A stretch of DNA of 64,000 nt from Hydractinia symbiolongicarpus (Eukaryota > Cnidaria > Hydrozoa > Anthoathecata > Hydractiniidae): the NCBI RefSeq assembly GCF_029227915.1, contig NC_079880.1, positions 14,898,001 through 14,962,000 on the forward strand, read 5' to 3'. Below the pieces are notes generated by a model. The model was not told the DNA's origin, searched no databases, and saw only the letters and a program-made list of their open reading frames with translations. Position numbers and translations under genes: made by a program. How positions within the stretch are numbered: the first letter of the stretch is position 1; each line of letters opens with the position of its first letter. Shown here piece after piece: positions 1 to 12,600 of this stretch.

Positions 1-107
1 ATAGGTGATTATTTATCATAGCACATCCGTATTTCATTCTCAACAGAGAATGCTTCACCTCGATCAGACCTCTGATTATGATGGGCGAGTATAATGCGTG
101 TAAGTCA

Positions 108-160
108 TATTGAAGAAGAACTACTTTGTTCATCACTAACATACTGCCAAGCAGTGACCT
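108..160. repeat. Partial copy of the dispersed repeat also seen at 4108-4160
   Basis: About 50 bases here (from TATTGAAGAAGAAC to GCAGTGACC) match 4103-4156 with few changes. The match stops exactly where the TTTA microsatellite begins, so the tetranucleotide block appears to have grown inside or at the end of this repeat copy. Confidence 0.6.
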
Positions 161-161
161 G

Positions 162-431
<270 letters not shown>

Positions 432-513
432 AAAATTATTACATTATTAATCATACGTTAATTACGCCATTTATTTATCTTTTTAAGACTTCAAGACAAA
501 CAAAAAATACGAA

Positions 514-1380
514 ATGTTGGTTTTATCAATGGTGCTCGGTTTCATTTTACTTGCGTCAATCAAAGAGCTTGTAAGATTTATAAACGGACTAGTAAAACTG
601 AAGTCGACTACAACACCAAATATCTCATTCCTGTGGAATTTAGCATTTATCAGTGTGATACAAGCGCTTTTTGGTACAAACACCGTGTTTATTTCAACCC
701 TAACTGGTCACAACATGCGTGGATATCATTGTCAATTAGATGCTGTAATTAACTCTTCTTGTGCGTTTGGAATGATTTTCCAACTAATGAATATATGTGT
801 TGTACAAATAAATCCAAATTTTCATGGCGATGGCTATCTAAAGAAAATTGCACCAAGTTTGTGCATCGTATGGGGTGTGTCATGGGCGGTACTTCCATTA
901 TTTGGAATAGGGAAGTGGGTTCCACATTGTAAAGGTGTTTATTGCTGTCTTGATTTCACAAGCGATAATTTTTATGATCGAACTTATTTCGTCTTGCTAA
1001 CTGTGTTTGGGTTCGCTCTACCTGTCTGTTTAATGGTAACACTGAGTTTTCTACCTACGAAGAAGGAACGAAAGAACACAGCTTTAAACAACGAAACTTA
1101 CAGCTACCAAAGTCATGGACTTATAAACATATTTCCAATCGTTTTTGTGTTTACAATCTTGTGGCTACCGACTGGTGTGGTAGCCACACTTCGTATGCTT
1201 GGATTTAATGAATACATCAGCGACTATATCGATTTATTTGATATCCTTTGTGGCTTTTGTTCTTATGTGACGTTATGTCATATGCTGTCAAACCAATTAC
1301 AACACTTTCCTGTAAAAAAAGGTAAAAACATGAAATTAGCAAATGGAGATTTAAATGCCAATGATTTGAAATTTGAATAG
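514..1380 (+). CDS. Opsin-related rhodopsin-family GPCR, divergent, intronless
   Basis: The 288-residue product reads as a seven-helix receptor of the rhodopsin class. Helix 1 begins almost at Met1, helix 2 is near residues 39-60, Cys73 (start of helix 3) can pair with Cys144/145 in a Cys-Cys-Leu-Asp-Phe loop, Pro170 sits in helix 5, and Leu-Trp-Leu-Pro (216-219) replaces the usual Cys-Trp-x-Pro of helix 6. The second extracellular loop and helix 5 resemble opsins. However, no lysine lies in helix 7, so retinal could not attach by the usual Schiff base. The DRY position reads Val-Gln-Ile (about 96-98) and NPxxY is not recognisable. An in-frame TAA at about 484 and G at -3 support this start. 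The N-terminal tail is almost absent. An AATAAA follows the stop. It is either a strongly diverged receptor or a decaying copy. The GPCR fold is fairly sure; ligand and role are unknown. Confidence 0.75.
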   Translation: MLVLSMVLGFILLASIKELVRFINGLVKLKSTTTPNISFLWNLAFISVIQALFGTNTVFISTLTGHNMRGYHCQLDAVINSSCAFGMIFQLMNICVVQINPNFHGDGYLKKIAPSLCIVWGVSWAVLPLFGIGKWVPHCKGVYCCLDFTSDNFYDRTYFVLLTVFGFALPVCLMVTLSFLPTKKERKNTALNNETYSYQSHGLINIFPIVFVFTILWLPTGVVATLRMLGFNEYISDYIDLFDILCGFCSYVTLCHMLSNQLQHFPVKKGKNMKLANGDLNANDLKFE

Positions 1381-1452
1381 CTTGGGCATGCCATTTGCGT
1401 AGAGAGGTGGAGATAGATTATTGTTTTATAGTATTCTGCTTTGTGCGGCAAA

Positions 1453-1458
1453 AATAAA
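1453..1458 (+). promoter_or_regulatory. Polyadenylation signal AATAAA of the receptor gene
   Basis: A canonical AATAAA lies 73 bases after the receptor stop codon, which fits a short 3' UTR for an intronless transcript. Confidence 0.5.
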
Positions 1459-3212
1459 ATACACGATCGAAAACAGACTCTCCGTTAGCGATATTACAAA
1501 TGAATTAGTTCGCTCAAATGACGAACGTTTATATAGTAACCGATGTGATGAAGGTGTACCAACCAGATGATTATGGAAAACAAATGTCTCACTATCACCT
1601 TACACAATTTCCCAAGACAACTACACTGCGATATTAGAAACTTTAAAGAAGTAAAATACCTTATTGGTTTAGCTGATGTTATGCAAAGCTACCAGCCAGC
1701 TGCGTAAAAAGATTTGCAGGCGATAGTGTCTGTAAAATTTAAATATTCTGAATTAAATACACTTTTTGCATGATTATTTGTACATCTCCCCAAACATTGG
1801 CTAGCTGACTATGAAAAAACGCGCGCAAATATTGTTTGGTTCTCGTGTACCTGCGCAAGTTCATATGAGAAGTTAATACATGTTTCACGAATTGCATGTT
1901 TTTAATAATAAAAGATCATATTCAGCATCATTAAATTGGTGTGTGTATAATATCTCAACTTCACCTGACAGGCGAATATGTCGTTTTGGTGGTAACAATG
2001 TTACGGTCAAAGTCTTCTTAATTTTCGCATTGCACTATTTAGCCTCGGTTTCAAGCTGAGGTCAATTAACACAAAACTGCTGCATGGATATGAATAAATC
2101 ACATTTTATCAAGTTTTAGTCGAGGATTTTAAATTAAGAAACAGGAGCAGTACACGAAAGAAAACAAATTCAGGAATATTTTTTTAATTTTTCGAATGAT
2201 GGTTAACATTTTGGCGTTGTTTACCTAAAATTAGAACGCTATTCACGCATACCTGTTAAGTAGCGAAAACGATTTTTAAAATCTCCACATTGCCCCTTTG
2301 ATGAAGTTACCCTGCAAATGGCGAAGATATGAGAGACAAAGTAAAAAAATTATATTCGATCTTATAAATTAAAATTAAAGTTTTCATAATCTTTTTCTTT
2401 ATTTGAAACTAAGAACAATTCTATAGAAAATAATTGAGTGAGTCTCCATTTCGTCTCTATATGGCAACAACCTTTTTTTTGTACTCACATCAGAATCTGA
2501 CTCCATGTAACGCACGCAAAAAGAGATTTTCCGGAAAACAGTACTCTGGCTGAAAGGACTCTTTCATGTTAGCACGTTTGCATTAAAAAAATTGTGAAAT
2601 TGCAACGCCGTATCCCAAACTCGATCCAAGGAGATATTATCTTTTTCTTAAAAAAAGAGTTAAATAAGGTTGGCACTTACTTTAATTTTATGAAAAAGAA
2701 CATCTCCCAGTCCTAATCTTACGCATCAATCTGGACCGGGAGAATCAAGCGCAGTAAATAATAAATTTCTACTATCCGCAAAATTTAATCCAAGCCTAAA
2801 ATCTGAAAATCGGTGTCCGCGAAATTTAAAAAGAGGGAAAATTAAGCTACAGTTTCAACAAAATATCGCCACACCCAAACCACCAGAAGAATTATTTTAC
2901 CGGTTACTTATTTCACAGTCTTTCCTAGACACAGAAAGCACAGAAACAGTTTAAAAAAAAGGCTGCTCATAAAGATAAAAAGTGTAACATCGAGTTTTCA
3001 AATCTAGACCCTTTATTGCAAAGGAACAAAACGTTTCACCAAATAAATCAGCGAAATAAAAAAGCAATAACAAACCCAAAGCCGGGGTGTGTTACGTTAT
3101 TTGATAAGCGTGCATCCTCCTACCACAAAACACTACCGAATAGGAATTATATTACGCAGAACAAAATTCATATTCATATTTCTGCACATATTTCTGCAAT
3201 ATTTACCTATTA
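1459..3212. other. Intergenic, no gene seen
   Basis: AT-rich sequence with frequent stops in all frames. The only open stretch (3016-3216, 66 codons) has low-complexity Lys/Asn/His composition and no recognisable domain. I see no RNA gene here. Confidence 0.6.
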
Positions 3213-3300
3213 CTAGTCGATAGCCCGTGGATACATCCAGGGTTCGCCGTTGCTTATTTAACGCATTTTGTTTGTCTTGCTACTTCAGACAGACAGACGC
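3213..3300 (-). mobile_element. Degenerate Helitron-like 3' end
   Basis: On the minus strand this ends in CTAG (plus 3213-3216), preceded by a decayed GTGG/CCA stem. A CAGACAGACG stretch sits where the other copies have CTGTCTGTC. It is the same family as the clean copies at 32.6-37.2 kb but older. Confidence 0.55.
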
Positions 3301-4107
3301 GAATGGCCTCACTCACCCAAACAAATATAAAGAATTCTTTTATTATTTAATAGGGTAAGATGTGACCATGCCGATTTTGTGCTTATTGATTGATTGTAAT
3401 TCGCGGTTTGCGATGAGGTAGATTTAAATTTTAGGGATTTGCGACATTTGTTTGCGACTAAGAATTCGTTTGAGAGAAACTGAATTTGATATTTTCGAAG
3501 AAAGCTTATTTAGCTAGGCTAGATTATCCTTTAAAATTGAACCTCAGAACACAACTTTATTTTATTAAAAAGAATGATTCTGTAAAGTTTGAACACGAGA
3601 ACTCCATTTTCCGTTTTTTCTGTTAATGTAATTAATAGATTTTTTTGAAAACAATAAATTGAGAAGATGCCGAAACTAATTTTATATTCTTCTCTTTTTA
3701 AAAGAATAGTTTCGAAGCAGATAGTTCTTTTCCTTCGGAAGAACTTATTTGACTACTGTGCGTCATTGTTATTATATAATACTTTTTACCTACAGAAATT
3801 CGTGCGGATGTTCATGATTCTGAACACAAAATCATAAAATTACTTTGCACAGAAAATCGTCCACAGCAGCGCAAGTAAAACAGACGTTAGGTCGTCCTCA
3901 CCATCCGTATTTTAAAAACAAGAATTTTCAGATCTTCGCAGTTGGCACACGTCAACGATTGTTCTAGTGAACTCTAAGCAATTAAGACGCTCCTTTACTG
4001 GAAAAGCCTCGATATATTCTTCCAGAATTTACTTGATCAAGTACATTGTAAAAGGGTTTCTTCGTATAACATATCTTGCTTGTTGCAAACTCTGTTTATT
4101 AATCATA
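3301..4107. other. Intergenic, nothing recognised
   Basis: AT-rich DNA with no long frame, no clear repeat unit and no RNA-like fold that I can support. Confidence 0.5.
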
Positions 4108-4300
4108 TTGTAGAAGAACTACTTTGTTCATCACTAACATACTGCCCGGCAGTGAGCGGGATTCGATCCGCGGTCCCCAGAACATTTATTAATGTTTGGG
4201 ATAAACGACGCGACCCGCACTCAGGGGTCCACCCTAACAGGTGAAAAAGTAGCAGGCAAGCCTTCTTATGCAACTGATCTACAACCCTTAAAATGTTTGG
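4108..4300 (-). repeat. Dispersed repeat with possible Pol III B box (SINE-like)
   Basis: The first 50 bases recur at 108-160. Read on the minus strand, the segment at 4156-4180 contains GGATCGAATCC, one mismatch from a B-box core, inside a short T-arm-like stem (GCGG pairing with CCGC). No convincing A box was found upstream, so a tRNA-derived SINE is a suggestion only. The outer limits are approximate. Confidence 0.35.
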
Positions 4301-4335
4301 GAAATTGTCGGTTATTCAGCTCTTTCTCGAAATGA

Positions 4336-4506
4336 TCAAGCCCGAGTAACCAACATCGAAAATTCGCTATCTGCACTTTCCACAATGACCGCATTATGAA
4401 ACAATCCACTCCACGACCCTAAAAGGTAAACAGATTCGTGGGAGCCAGTCGTGTTGCCATCAGCAAGAATGAGCACCCTTTTAGATTTTGGGTCTAACCA
4501 GATAAC
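4336..4506 (-). other. Exon-like open segment, 56 codons
   Basis: On the minus strand a pyrimidine-poor AG (4508-4507) is followed by 56 sense codons with balanced composition (starts Val-Ile-Trp-Leu-Asp-Pro-Lys, ends Leu-Val-Thr-Arg-Ala) and a TGA. There is no ATG near the start, so it could only be a terminal exon or a fragment of a mobile element. Its phase (0) is compatible with the open end of the Kelch gene, but it lacks the Kelch blade pattern. I do not recognise the family. Confidence 0.2.
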
Positions 4507-4639
4507 CTACAGCTATTTTCGAAGTTCGCCACCACAGGTAATTGCGTAGGCTATTTTTATATCAAAGAAATTGTCAATGTAGAATTGTCCATGTTCAATT
4601 GTCAATGATCAAGGTGGACTTAGGGTTCCTCACGATTTT

Positions 4640-5460
4640 CGTGGCCTTCGTGGGCCCATCTCATTATTTTGGTGGGCGGCGTGCTAGAGAATGTGACTAA
4701 CAAATTTTTAACGCTGTCTGTCTGGCCTACGTGTGTGCGAAAGTAGCGACTTTGTAGTCTGTTGGATGAAGACATTGACTGTTTCACACATTTTTCCATA
4801 TTTAAAAAATAAGGAAAAGAGTGCCTTGGTTTCCAAATCTTTGTCCAAGATATAAGATCCTTAGACCGCTGTGAACATGCATAAGCTCGCAGTGCGAGTT
4901 ACTTAGATAAACGGCTTGTGGTTGCCATTTTTTCAATCCCGCCCTTTTCCCCTATATATTATGTCTTCACTCAAAAGAGGTTATCTAGACTGTATGGTAA
5001 CGCCAGGGCGGTAAAGGCGGATATACTCGGAGAGTAACTCAGTTAAGCTTACTTAGAAAAAGGTAGGCGCCCAATTAACGCGTGAGCAGAGCTGGCGTAA
5101 ACAATTAACCTTTTAGGAAAATGCAAACCAAGACAGCATCCTTTTAAAACTTTTGTTCATTTATGATATTACATATATTGAAGAACTAGGAAAATGAAAT
5201 TTCGCTTATTGCTGCTATCAAAAATGGATCACTTTCGCCCTCAACTTCGTTCCCAGGGTCTTCGAGGGCCTGACTTGTTATCAGGGAGGGTTTGTAGATT
5301 TATTTATTTATTATAAATTTTTATATAAATTTATTTATTCCTTTTATTAATACACTGCTTTTATAAATTAAATAAATGTATTTCCTATAATATGTACATT
5401 TTTTTCAAAAAAAAATCCATAAGAGTTTCTTCGTTGAGAGAACACTTTTTCCTCAAGACC
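4640..5460. other. Intergenic; contains one CAACCTCGTTC-type repeat fragment
   Basis: No gene is visible. Around 5238-5290 a short stretch reads CAACTTCGTTCCCAGGG, matching the end of the fold-back family at 25.1-25.9 kb. A TTTA-rich block lies near 5300-5340. Confidence 0.5.
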
Positions 5461-5932
5461 ACTCTACTTGTTAAGGTTGATCGGATTGCAACACTGCGCT
5501 AACGACACCGCACGAAGCGCGAATAAAATACACAACCCGAATGTGCTAATAGATGCGCGCGCAATTGTTTTGTCATGTATCGCAGTTGAATAGTGATGAA
5601 TTCTCGGCATCTCAAAATAAACTTTATATATCACTCGGAGTTCTGCTGCGTAAGGTGTTTCGGCATTGGAATCTTCCAGGGTAGCCATCAAACTTTCAGT
5701 TACTTTTCCTAACTTTTTTCTGACTACAAAGATAACTTCCGTGACTTCCTTACGTAAATTACTTATTACAAAAATACGGTACTATTTAACCTGCACTCAA
5801 GGAGAGATGGCTAAATTCCTAACATTCTTTGGCTCAGTTTATTTTAAATTTACCGACTTTTATACGTTTCCCAGATCGCTGGTCAATTTTTGTACCACCA
5901 GTCGTAGCATAATTCACATCCACTTTTTCAGT

Positions 5933-6088
5933 ATGCATCTTTCGATCACAAGTTACGTGTTACTACTGTTTCTAGCGTCTTCTTCATTATACGTGGTCGG
6001 CCGCCGGCAAAAGGGTAAAACAACAGCAACGCCACCAAAACGCGGCATATTCGTCGACGGAAGAACTTTCCATTCGTTCGTAACCTAA
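5933..6088 (+). CDS. Possible small secreted peptide, 51 residues
   Basis: An ATG with A at -3 opens a 51-residue frame. Residues 4-22 are a hydrophobic run like a signal peptide, followed by Gly-Arg-Arg and a short basic tail ending Phe-Val-Thr. The Arg-Arg could be a processing site, but no amidation glycine precedes a second basic pair as in a standard neuropeptide precursor. The frame is open upstream to 5666, where it looks like chance sequence. A divergent minus-strand 75-codon frame (5464-5691) lies beside it and has no recognisable domain. It could instead be a first exon or a chance frame. Confidence 0.25.
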   Translation: MHLSITSYVLLLFLASSSLYVVGRRQKGKTTATPPKRGIFVDGRTFHSFVT

Positions 6089-6642
6089 ATACAAAATACG
6101 ATAGATCATAAAACAAACCAAAATATCAGCCGCAAAAGATTACGGAACGTGCAAGAAGTTTTAATTGGCCATTATGAGTGTATAAAAGCCTTTTATGATC
6201 ATAGCGCGGGTGTTAGTATTTACGCTTTACGAAATAATGTACCCGCAACACATTCTTCATTATGCTATTCACAAGAGGGAAACTTTATTTACAGAAAGAA
6301 AAATTAAAACGTTATTGTCAAACCACAACCTATTGTATGTAAATTTCTGTGAATGCTTTTTGTAATGGTATTCACGTTTACGTCATTTGCGAACATCCCC
6401 GAAATGTAATTTTTTTTTCGACTAGCAAAATACCACCTGCAGATAATAGTACATGATCGTGTGAAGTAAAAATATTTTTTGTTACAAAGGGCACGTGTTT
6501 ATTTTTTAGGTAGTAAAAAAGATATTCTTACTTTTAATAAGGAAAATTTTTGGCTAACAGAAGGATTCGTAAAATTTTTGAAAATCAGCGAAATTAACCC
6601 CGATAGCAAACAACGCCATTAAAGAATATTTTTATAACGCAA
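6089..6642. other. Intergenic before the minisatellite
   Basis: AT-rich sequence with no long frame. I looked here on the minus strand for a closing Kelch exon and found none I could support. Confidence 0.45.
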
Positions 6643-9600
6643 TGATGGCGGTTGTTGAAATTATACTTGTACGATGGCGGTTGTTAGTTGAAATTATACT
6701 TGTACGATGGCGGTTGTTAGTTGAAATTATACTTGTATGATGGCGGTTGTTAGTTAAAATTATACTTGTATGATGGCGGTTGTTAGTTGAAATTATACTT
6801 ATATGATGGCGGTTGTTAGTTGAAATTATACTTGTATGATGGCGGTTGTTAGTTGAAATTATACTTGTATGATGGCGGTTGTTAGTTGAAATTATACTTG
6901 TATGATGGCGGTTATTAGTTGAAATTATACTTGTATGATGGCGGTTGTTAGTTGAAATTATACTTGTATGATGGCGGTTGTTAGTTGAAATTATACTTGT
7001 ACGATGGCGGTTGTTGAAATTATACTTGTATGATGGCGGTTGTTAGTTAAAATTATACTTGTATGATGGCGGTTGTTAGTTGAAATTATACTTGTATGAT
7101 GGCGGTTGTTGAAATTATACTTGTATGATGGCGGTTGTTAGTTGAAATATACTTGTATGATGGCGGTTGATGAAATTATACTTGTATGATGGCGGTTGTT
7201 AGTTGAAATTATACTTGTACGATGGCGGTTGTTAGTTGAAATTATACTTGTATGATGGCGGTTGTTAGTTGAAATTATACTTGTATGATGGCGGTTGTTA
7301 GTTGAAATTATACTTGTATGATGGCGGTTGTTAGTTAAAATTATACTTGTATGATGGCGGTTGTTAGTTGAAATTATACTTGTATGATGGCGGTTGTTAG
7401 TTGAAATATACTTGTATGATGGTGGTTGATGAAATTATACTTGTATGATGGCGGTTGTTAGTTAAAATTATACTTGTATGATGGCGGTTGTTAGTTGAAA
7501 TTATACTTGTATGATGGCGGTTGTTAGTTGAAATATACTTGTATGATGGTGGTTGATGAAATTATACTTGTATGATGGCAGTTGATGAAATTATACTTGT
7601 ATGATGGCGGTTGATGAAATTATACTTGTATGATGGCGGTTGTTAGTTGAAATTATACTTGTACGATGGCGGTTGTTAGTTGAAATTATACTTGTATGAT
7701 GGCGGTTGTTAGTTGAAATTATACTTGTATGATGGCGGTTGTTAGTTGAAATTATACTTGTATGATGGCGGTTGTTAGTTGAAATTATACTTGTACGATG
7801 GCGGTTGTTAGTTGAAATATACTTGTATGATGGCAGTTGATGAAATATACTTGTATGATGGCAGTTGATGAAATTATACTTGTATGATGGCGGTTGTTGA
7901 AATTATACTTGTATGATGGCGGTTGTTGAAATTATACTTGTATGATGGCGGTTGTTGAAATTATACTTGAATGATGGCCGTTGTTGAAATTATACTTGTA
8001 TGATGGCGGTTGTTAAAATTATACATGTACAATGGCGGTTGTTGAAAATATACTTGTATGACGGTGGTTGTTGAAATTATACTTGTATGATGGCGGTTGT
8101 TGAAATTATACTTGTATGATGGCGGTTGTTGAAATTATACTTGAATGATGGCCGTTGTTGAAATTATACTTGTATGATGGCGGTTGTTGAAATATACTTG
8201 TATGATGGCGGTTGATGAAATTATACTTGTATGATGGCGGTTGTTGAAATTATACTTGTATGATGGCGGTTGTTGAAATATACTTGTATGATGGCGGTTG
8301 ATGAAATTATACTTGTATGATGGCGGTTGTTGAAATATACTTGTATGATGGCGGTTGATGAAATTATACTTGTATGATGGCGGTTGTTGAAATTATACAT
8401 GTACAATGGCGGTTGTTGAAATTATACTTGTATGATGGCAGTTGATGAAATTATACTTGTATGATGGCAGTTGATGAAATTATACTTGTATGATGGCGGT
8501 TGTTGAAATTATACTTGTATGATGGCGGTTGATGAAATTATACTTGTATGATGGCAGTTGTTGAAATTATACTTGTATGATGGCAGTTGATAAAATTATA
8601 CTTGTATGATGGCGGTTGTTGAAATTATACTTGTATGATGGCGGTTGTTGAAATTATACTTGTATGATGGCGGTTGTTGAAATTATACTTGTATGATGGC
8701 GGTTGATGAAATTATACTTGTATGATGGCGGTTGTTGAAATTATACTTGTATGATGGCAGTTGATGAAATTATACTTGTATGATGGCGGTTGTTGAAATT
8801 ATACTTGTATGATGGCGGTTGATGAAATTATACTTGTATGATGGCAGTTGATGAAATTATACTTGTATGATGGCAGTTGATGAAATTATACTTGTATGAT
8901 GGCGGTTGTTGAAATTATACTTGTATGATGGCGGTTGATGAAATTATACTTGTATGATGGCGGTTGTTGAAATTATACTTGTATGATGGCAGTTGATGAA
9001 ATTATACTTGTATGATGGCAGTTGATGAAATTATACTTGTATGATGGCAGTTGATGAAATTATACTTGTATGATGGCAGTTGATGAAATTATACTTGTAT
9101 GATGGCAGTTGATGAAATTATACTTGTATGATGGCGGTTGTTGAAATTATACTTGTATGATGGCGGTTGTTGAAATTATACTTGTACGATGGCGGTTGTT
9201 AGTTAAAATTATACTTGTATGATGGCGGTTGTTAGTTGAAATTATACTTGTATGATGGCGGTTGTTAGTTGAAATTATACTTGTATGATGGCGGTTGTTA
9301 GTTGAAATTATACTTGTATGATGGCGGTTGTTAGTTGAAATATACTTGTATGATGGCGGTTGTTAGTTGAAATATACTTGTATGATGGCGGTTGTTAGTT
9401 GAAATATACTTGTATGATGGCGGTTGATGAAATTATACTTGTATGATGGCGGTTGTTAGTTGAAATTATACTTGTACGATGGCGGTTGTTAGTTGAAATT
9501 ATACTTGTATGATGGCGGTTGTTAGTTAAAATTATACTTGTATGATGGCGGTTGTTAGTTAAAATTATACTTGTATGATGGCGGTTGTTAGTTGAAATTA

Positions 9601-12600
9601 TACTTGTATGATGGCGGTTGTTAGTTGAAATTATACTTGTATGATGGCGGTTGTTGAAATTATACTTGTATGATGGCGGTTGTTGAAATATACTTGTATG
9701 ATGGCGGTTGATGAAATTATACTTGTATGATGGCGGTTGTTGAAATTATACATGTACAATGGCGGTTGTTGAAATTATACTTGTATGATGGCAGTTGATG
9801 AAATTATACTTGTATGATGGCAGTTGATGAAATTATACTTGTATGATGGCGGTTGATGAAATTATACTTGTATGATGGCGGTTGTTGAAATTATACTTGT
9901 ATGATGGCGGTTGATGAAATTATACTTGTATGATGGCGGTTGTTGAAATTATACTTGTATGATGGCGGTTGTTGAAATTATACTTGTATGATGGCGGTTG
10001 TTGAAATTATACTTGTATGATGGCGGTTGTTGAAATTATACTTGTATGATGGCGGTTGATGAAATTATACTTGTATGATGGCGGTTGTTGAAATTATACT
10101 TGTATGATGGCGGTTGTTGAAATTATACTTGTATGATGGCGGTTGTTGAAATTATACTTGTATGATGGCGGTTGATGAAATTATACTTGTATGATGGCGG
10201 TTGATGAAATTATACTTGTATGATGGCGGTTGTTGAAATTATACTTGTATGATGGCGGTTGATGAAATTATACTTGTATGATGGCGGTTGTTGAAATTAT
10301 ACTTGTATGATGGCGGTTGTTGAAATTATACTTGTACGATGGCGGTTGTTGAAATTATACTTGTACGATGGCGGTTGTTAGTTGAAATTATACTTGTATG
10401 ATGGCGGTTGATGAAATTATACTTGTATGATGGCGGTTGATGAAATTATACTTGTATGATGGCGGTTGATGAAATTATACTTGTACGATGGCGGTTGTTA
10501 GTTGAAATTATACTTGTATGATGGCGGTTGATGAAATTATACTTGTATGATGGCGGTTGTTGAAATTATACTTGTATGATGGCAGTTGATGAAATTATAC
10601 TTGTATGATGGCGGTTGTTGAAATTATACTTGTATGATGGCGGTTGATGAAATTATACTTGTATGATGGCGGTTGATGAAATTATACTTGTATGATGGCG
10701 GTTGTTGAAATTATACTTGTATGATGGCGGTTGATGAAATTATACTTGTATGATGGCGGTTGTTGAAATTATACTTGTATGATGGCGGTTGATGAAATTA
10801 TACTTGTATGATGGCGGTTGTTGAAATATACTTGTATGATGGCGGTTGATGAAATTATACTTGTATGATGGCGGTTGTTGAAATTATACTTGTATGATGG
10901 CGGTTGTTGAAATTATACTTGTATGATGGCGGTTGATGAAATTATACTTGTATGATGGCGGTTGTTGAAATTATACTTGTATGATGGCGGTTGTTGAAAT
11001 TATACTTGTATGATGGCGGTTGTTGAAATTATACTTGTATGATGGTGGTTGTTGAAATTATACTTGTATGATGGCAGTTGATGAAATTATACTTGTATGA
11101 TGGCGGTTGTTGAAATTATACTTGTATGATGGCGGTTGTTGAAATTATACTTGTATGATGGCGGTTGTTGAAATTATACATGTACAATGGCGGTTGTTGA
11201 AATTATACTTGTATGATGGCAGTTGATGAAATTATACTTGTATGATGGCGGTTGATGAAATTATACTTGTATGATGGCAGTTGATGAAATTATACTTGTA
11301 TGATGGCAGTTGATGAAATTATACTTGTATGATGGCAGTTGATGAAATTATACTTGTATGATGGCAGTTGATGAAATTATACTTGTATGATGGCAGTTGA
11401 TGAAATTATACTTGTATGATGGCGGTTGTTGAAATTATACTTGTATGATGGCGGTTGTTGAAATTATACTTGTACGATGGCGGTTGTTAGTTAAAATTAT
11501 ACTTGTATGATGGCGGTTGTTAGTTGAAATTATACTTGTATGATGGCGGTTGTTAGTTGAAATTATACTTGTATGATGGCGGTTGTTAGTTGAAAGTATA
11601 CTTGTATGATGGCGGTTGTTAGTTGAAATATACTTGTATGATGGCGGTTGTTAGTTGAAATATACTTGTATGATGGCGGTTGATGAAATTATACTTGTAT
11701 GATGGCGGTTGTTAGTTGAAATTATACTTGTACGATGGCGGTTGTTAGTTGAAATTATACTTGTATGATGGCGGTTGTTAGTTGAAATTATACTTGTATG
11801 ATGGCGGTTGTTAGTTAAAATTATACTTGTATGATGGCGGTTGTTAGTTGAAATTATACTTGTATGATGGCGGTTGTTAGTTGAAATTATACTTGTATGA
11901 TGGCGGTTGTTGAAATTATACTTGTATGATGGCGGTTGTTGAAATTATACTTGTATGATGGCGGTTGATGAAATTATACTTGTATGATGGCGGTTGTTGA
12001 AATTATACTTGTATAATGGCGGTTGTTGAAATTATACTTGTATGATGGCGGTTGTTGAAATTATACTTGTATGATGGCAGTTGATGAAATTATACTTGTA
12101 TGATGGCGGTTGTTGAAATTATACTTGTATGATGGCGGTTGTTGAAATTATACTTGTATGATGGCGGTTGTTGAAATTATACATGTACAATGGCGGTTGT
12201 TGAAATTATACTTGTATGATGGCGGTTGATGAAATTATACTTGTATGATGGCGGTTGATGAAATTATACTTGTATGATGGCGGTTGTTGAAATTATACTT
12301 GTATGATGGCGGTTGATGAAATTATACTTGTATGATGGCGGTTGTTGAAATTATACTTGTATGATGGCGGTTGTTGAAATTATACTTGTACGATGGCGGT
12401 TGTTGAAATTATACTTGTACGATGGCGGTTGTTAGTTGAAATTATACTTGTATGATGGCGGTTGATGAAATTATACTTGTATGATGGCGGTTGATGAAAT
12501 TATACTTGTATGATGGCGGTTGATGAAATTATACTTGTACGATGGCGGTTGTTAGTTGAAATTATACTTGTATGATGGCGGTTGATGAAATTATACTTGT

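Noticed and set aside
5464-5691. Minus-strand 75-codon frame as the missing last Kelch exon
   Set aside because: It has Met-Pro-Arg-Ile-His-His but no Trp, no Gly-Gly pair and no matching acceptor phase that I could defend.
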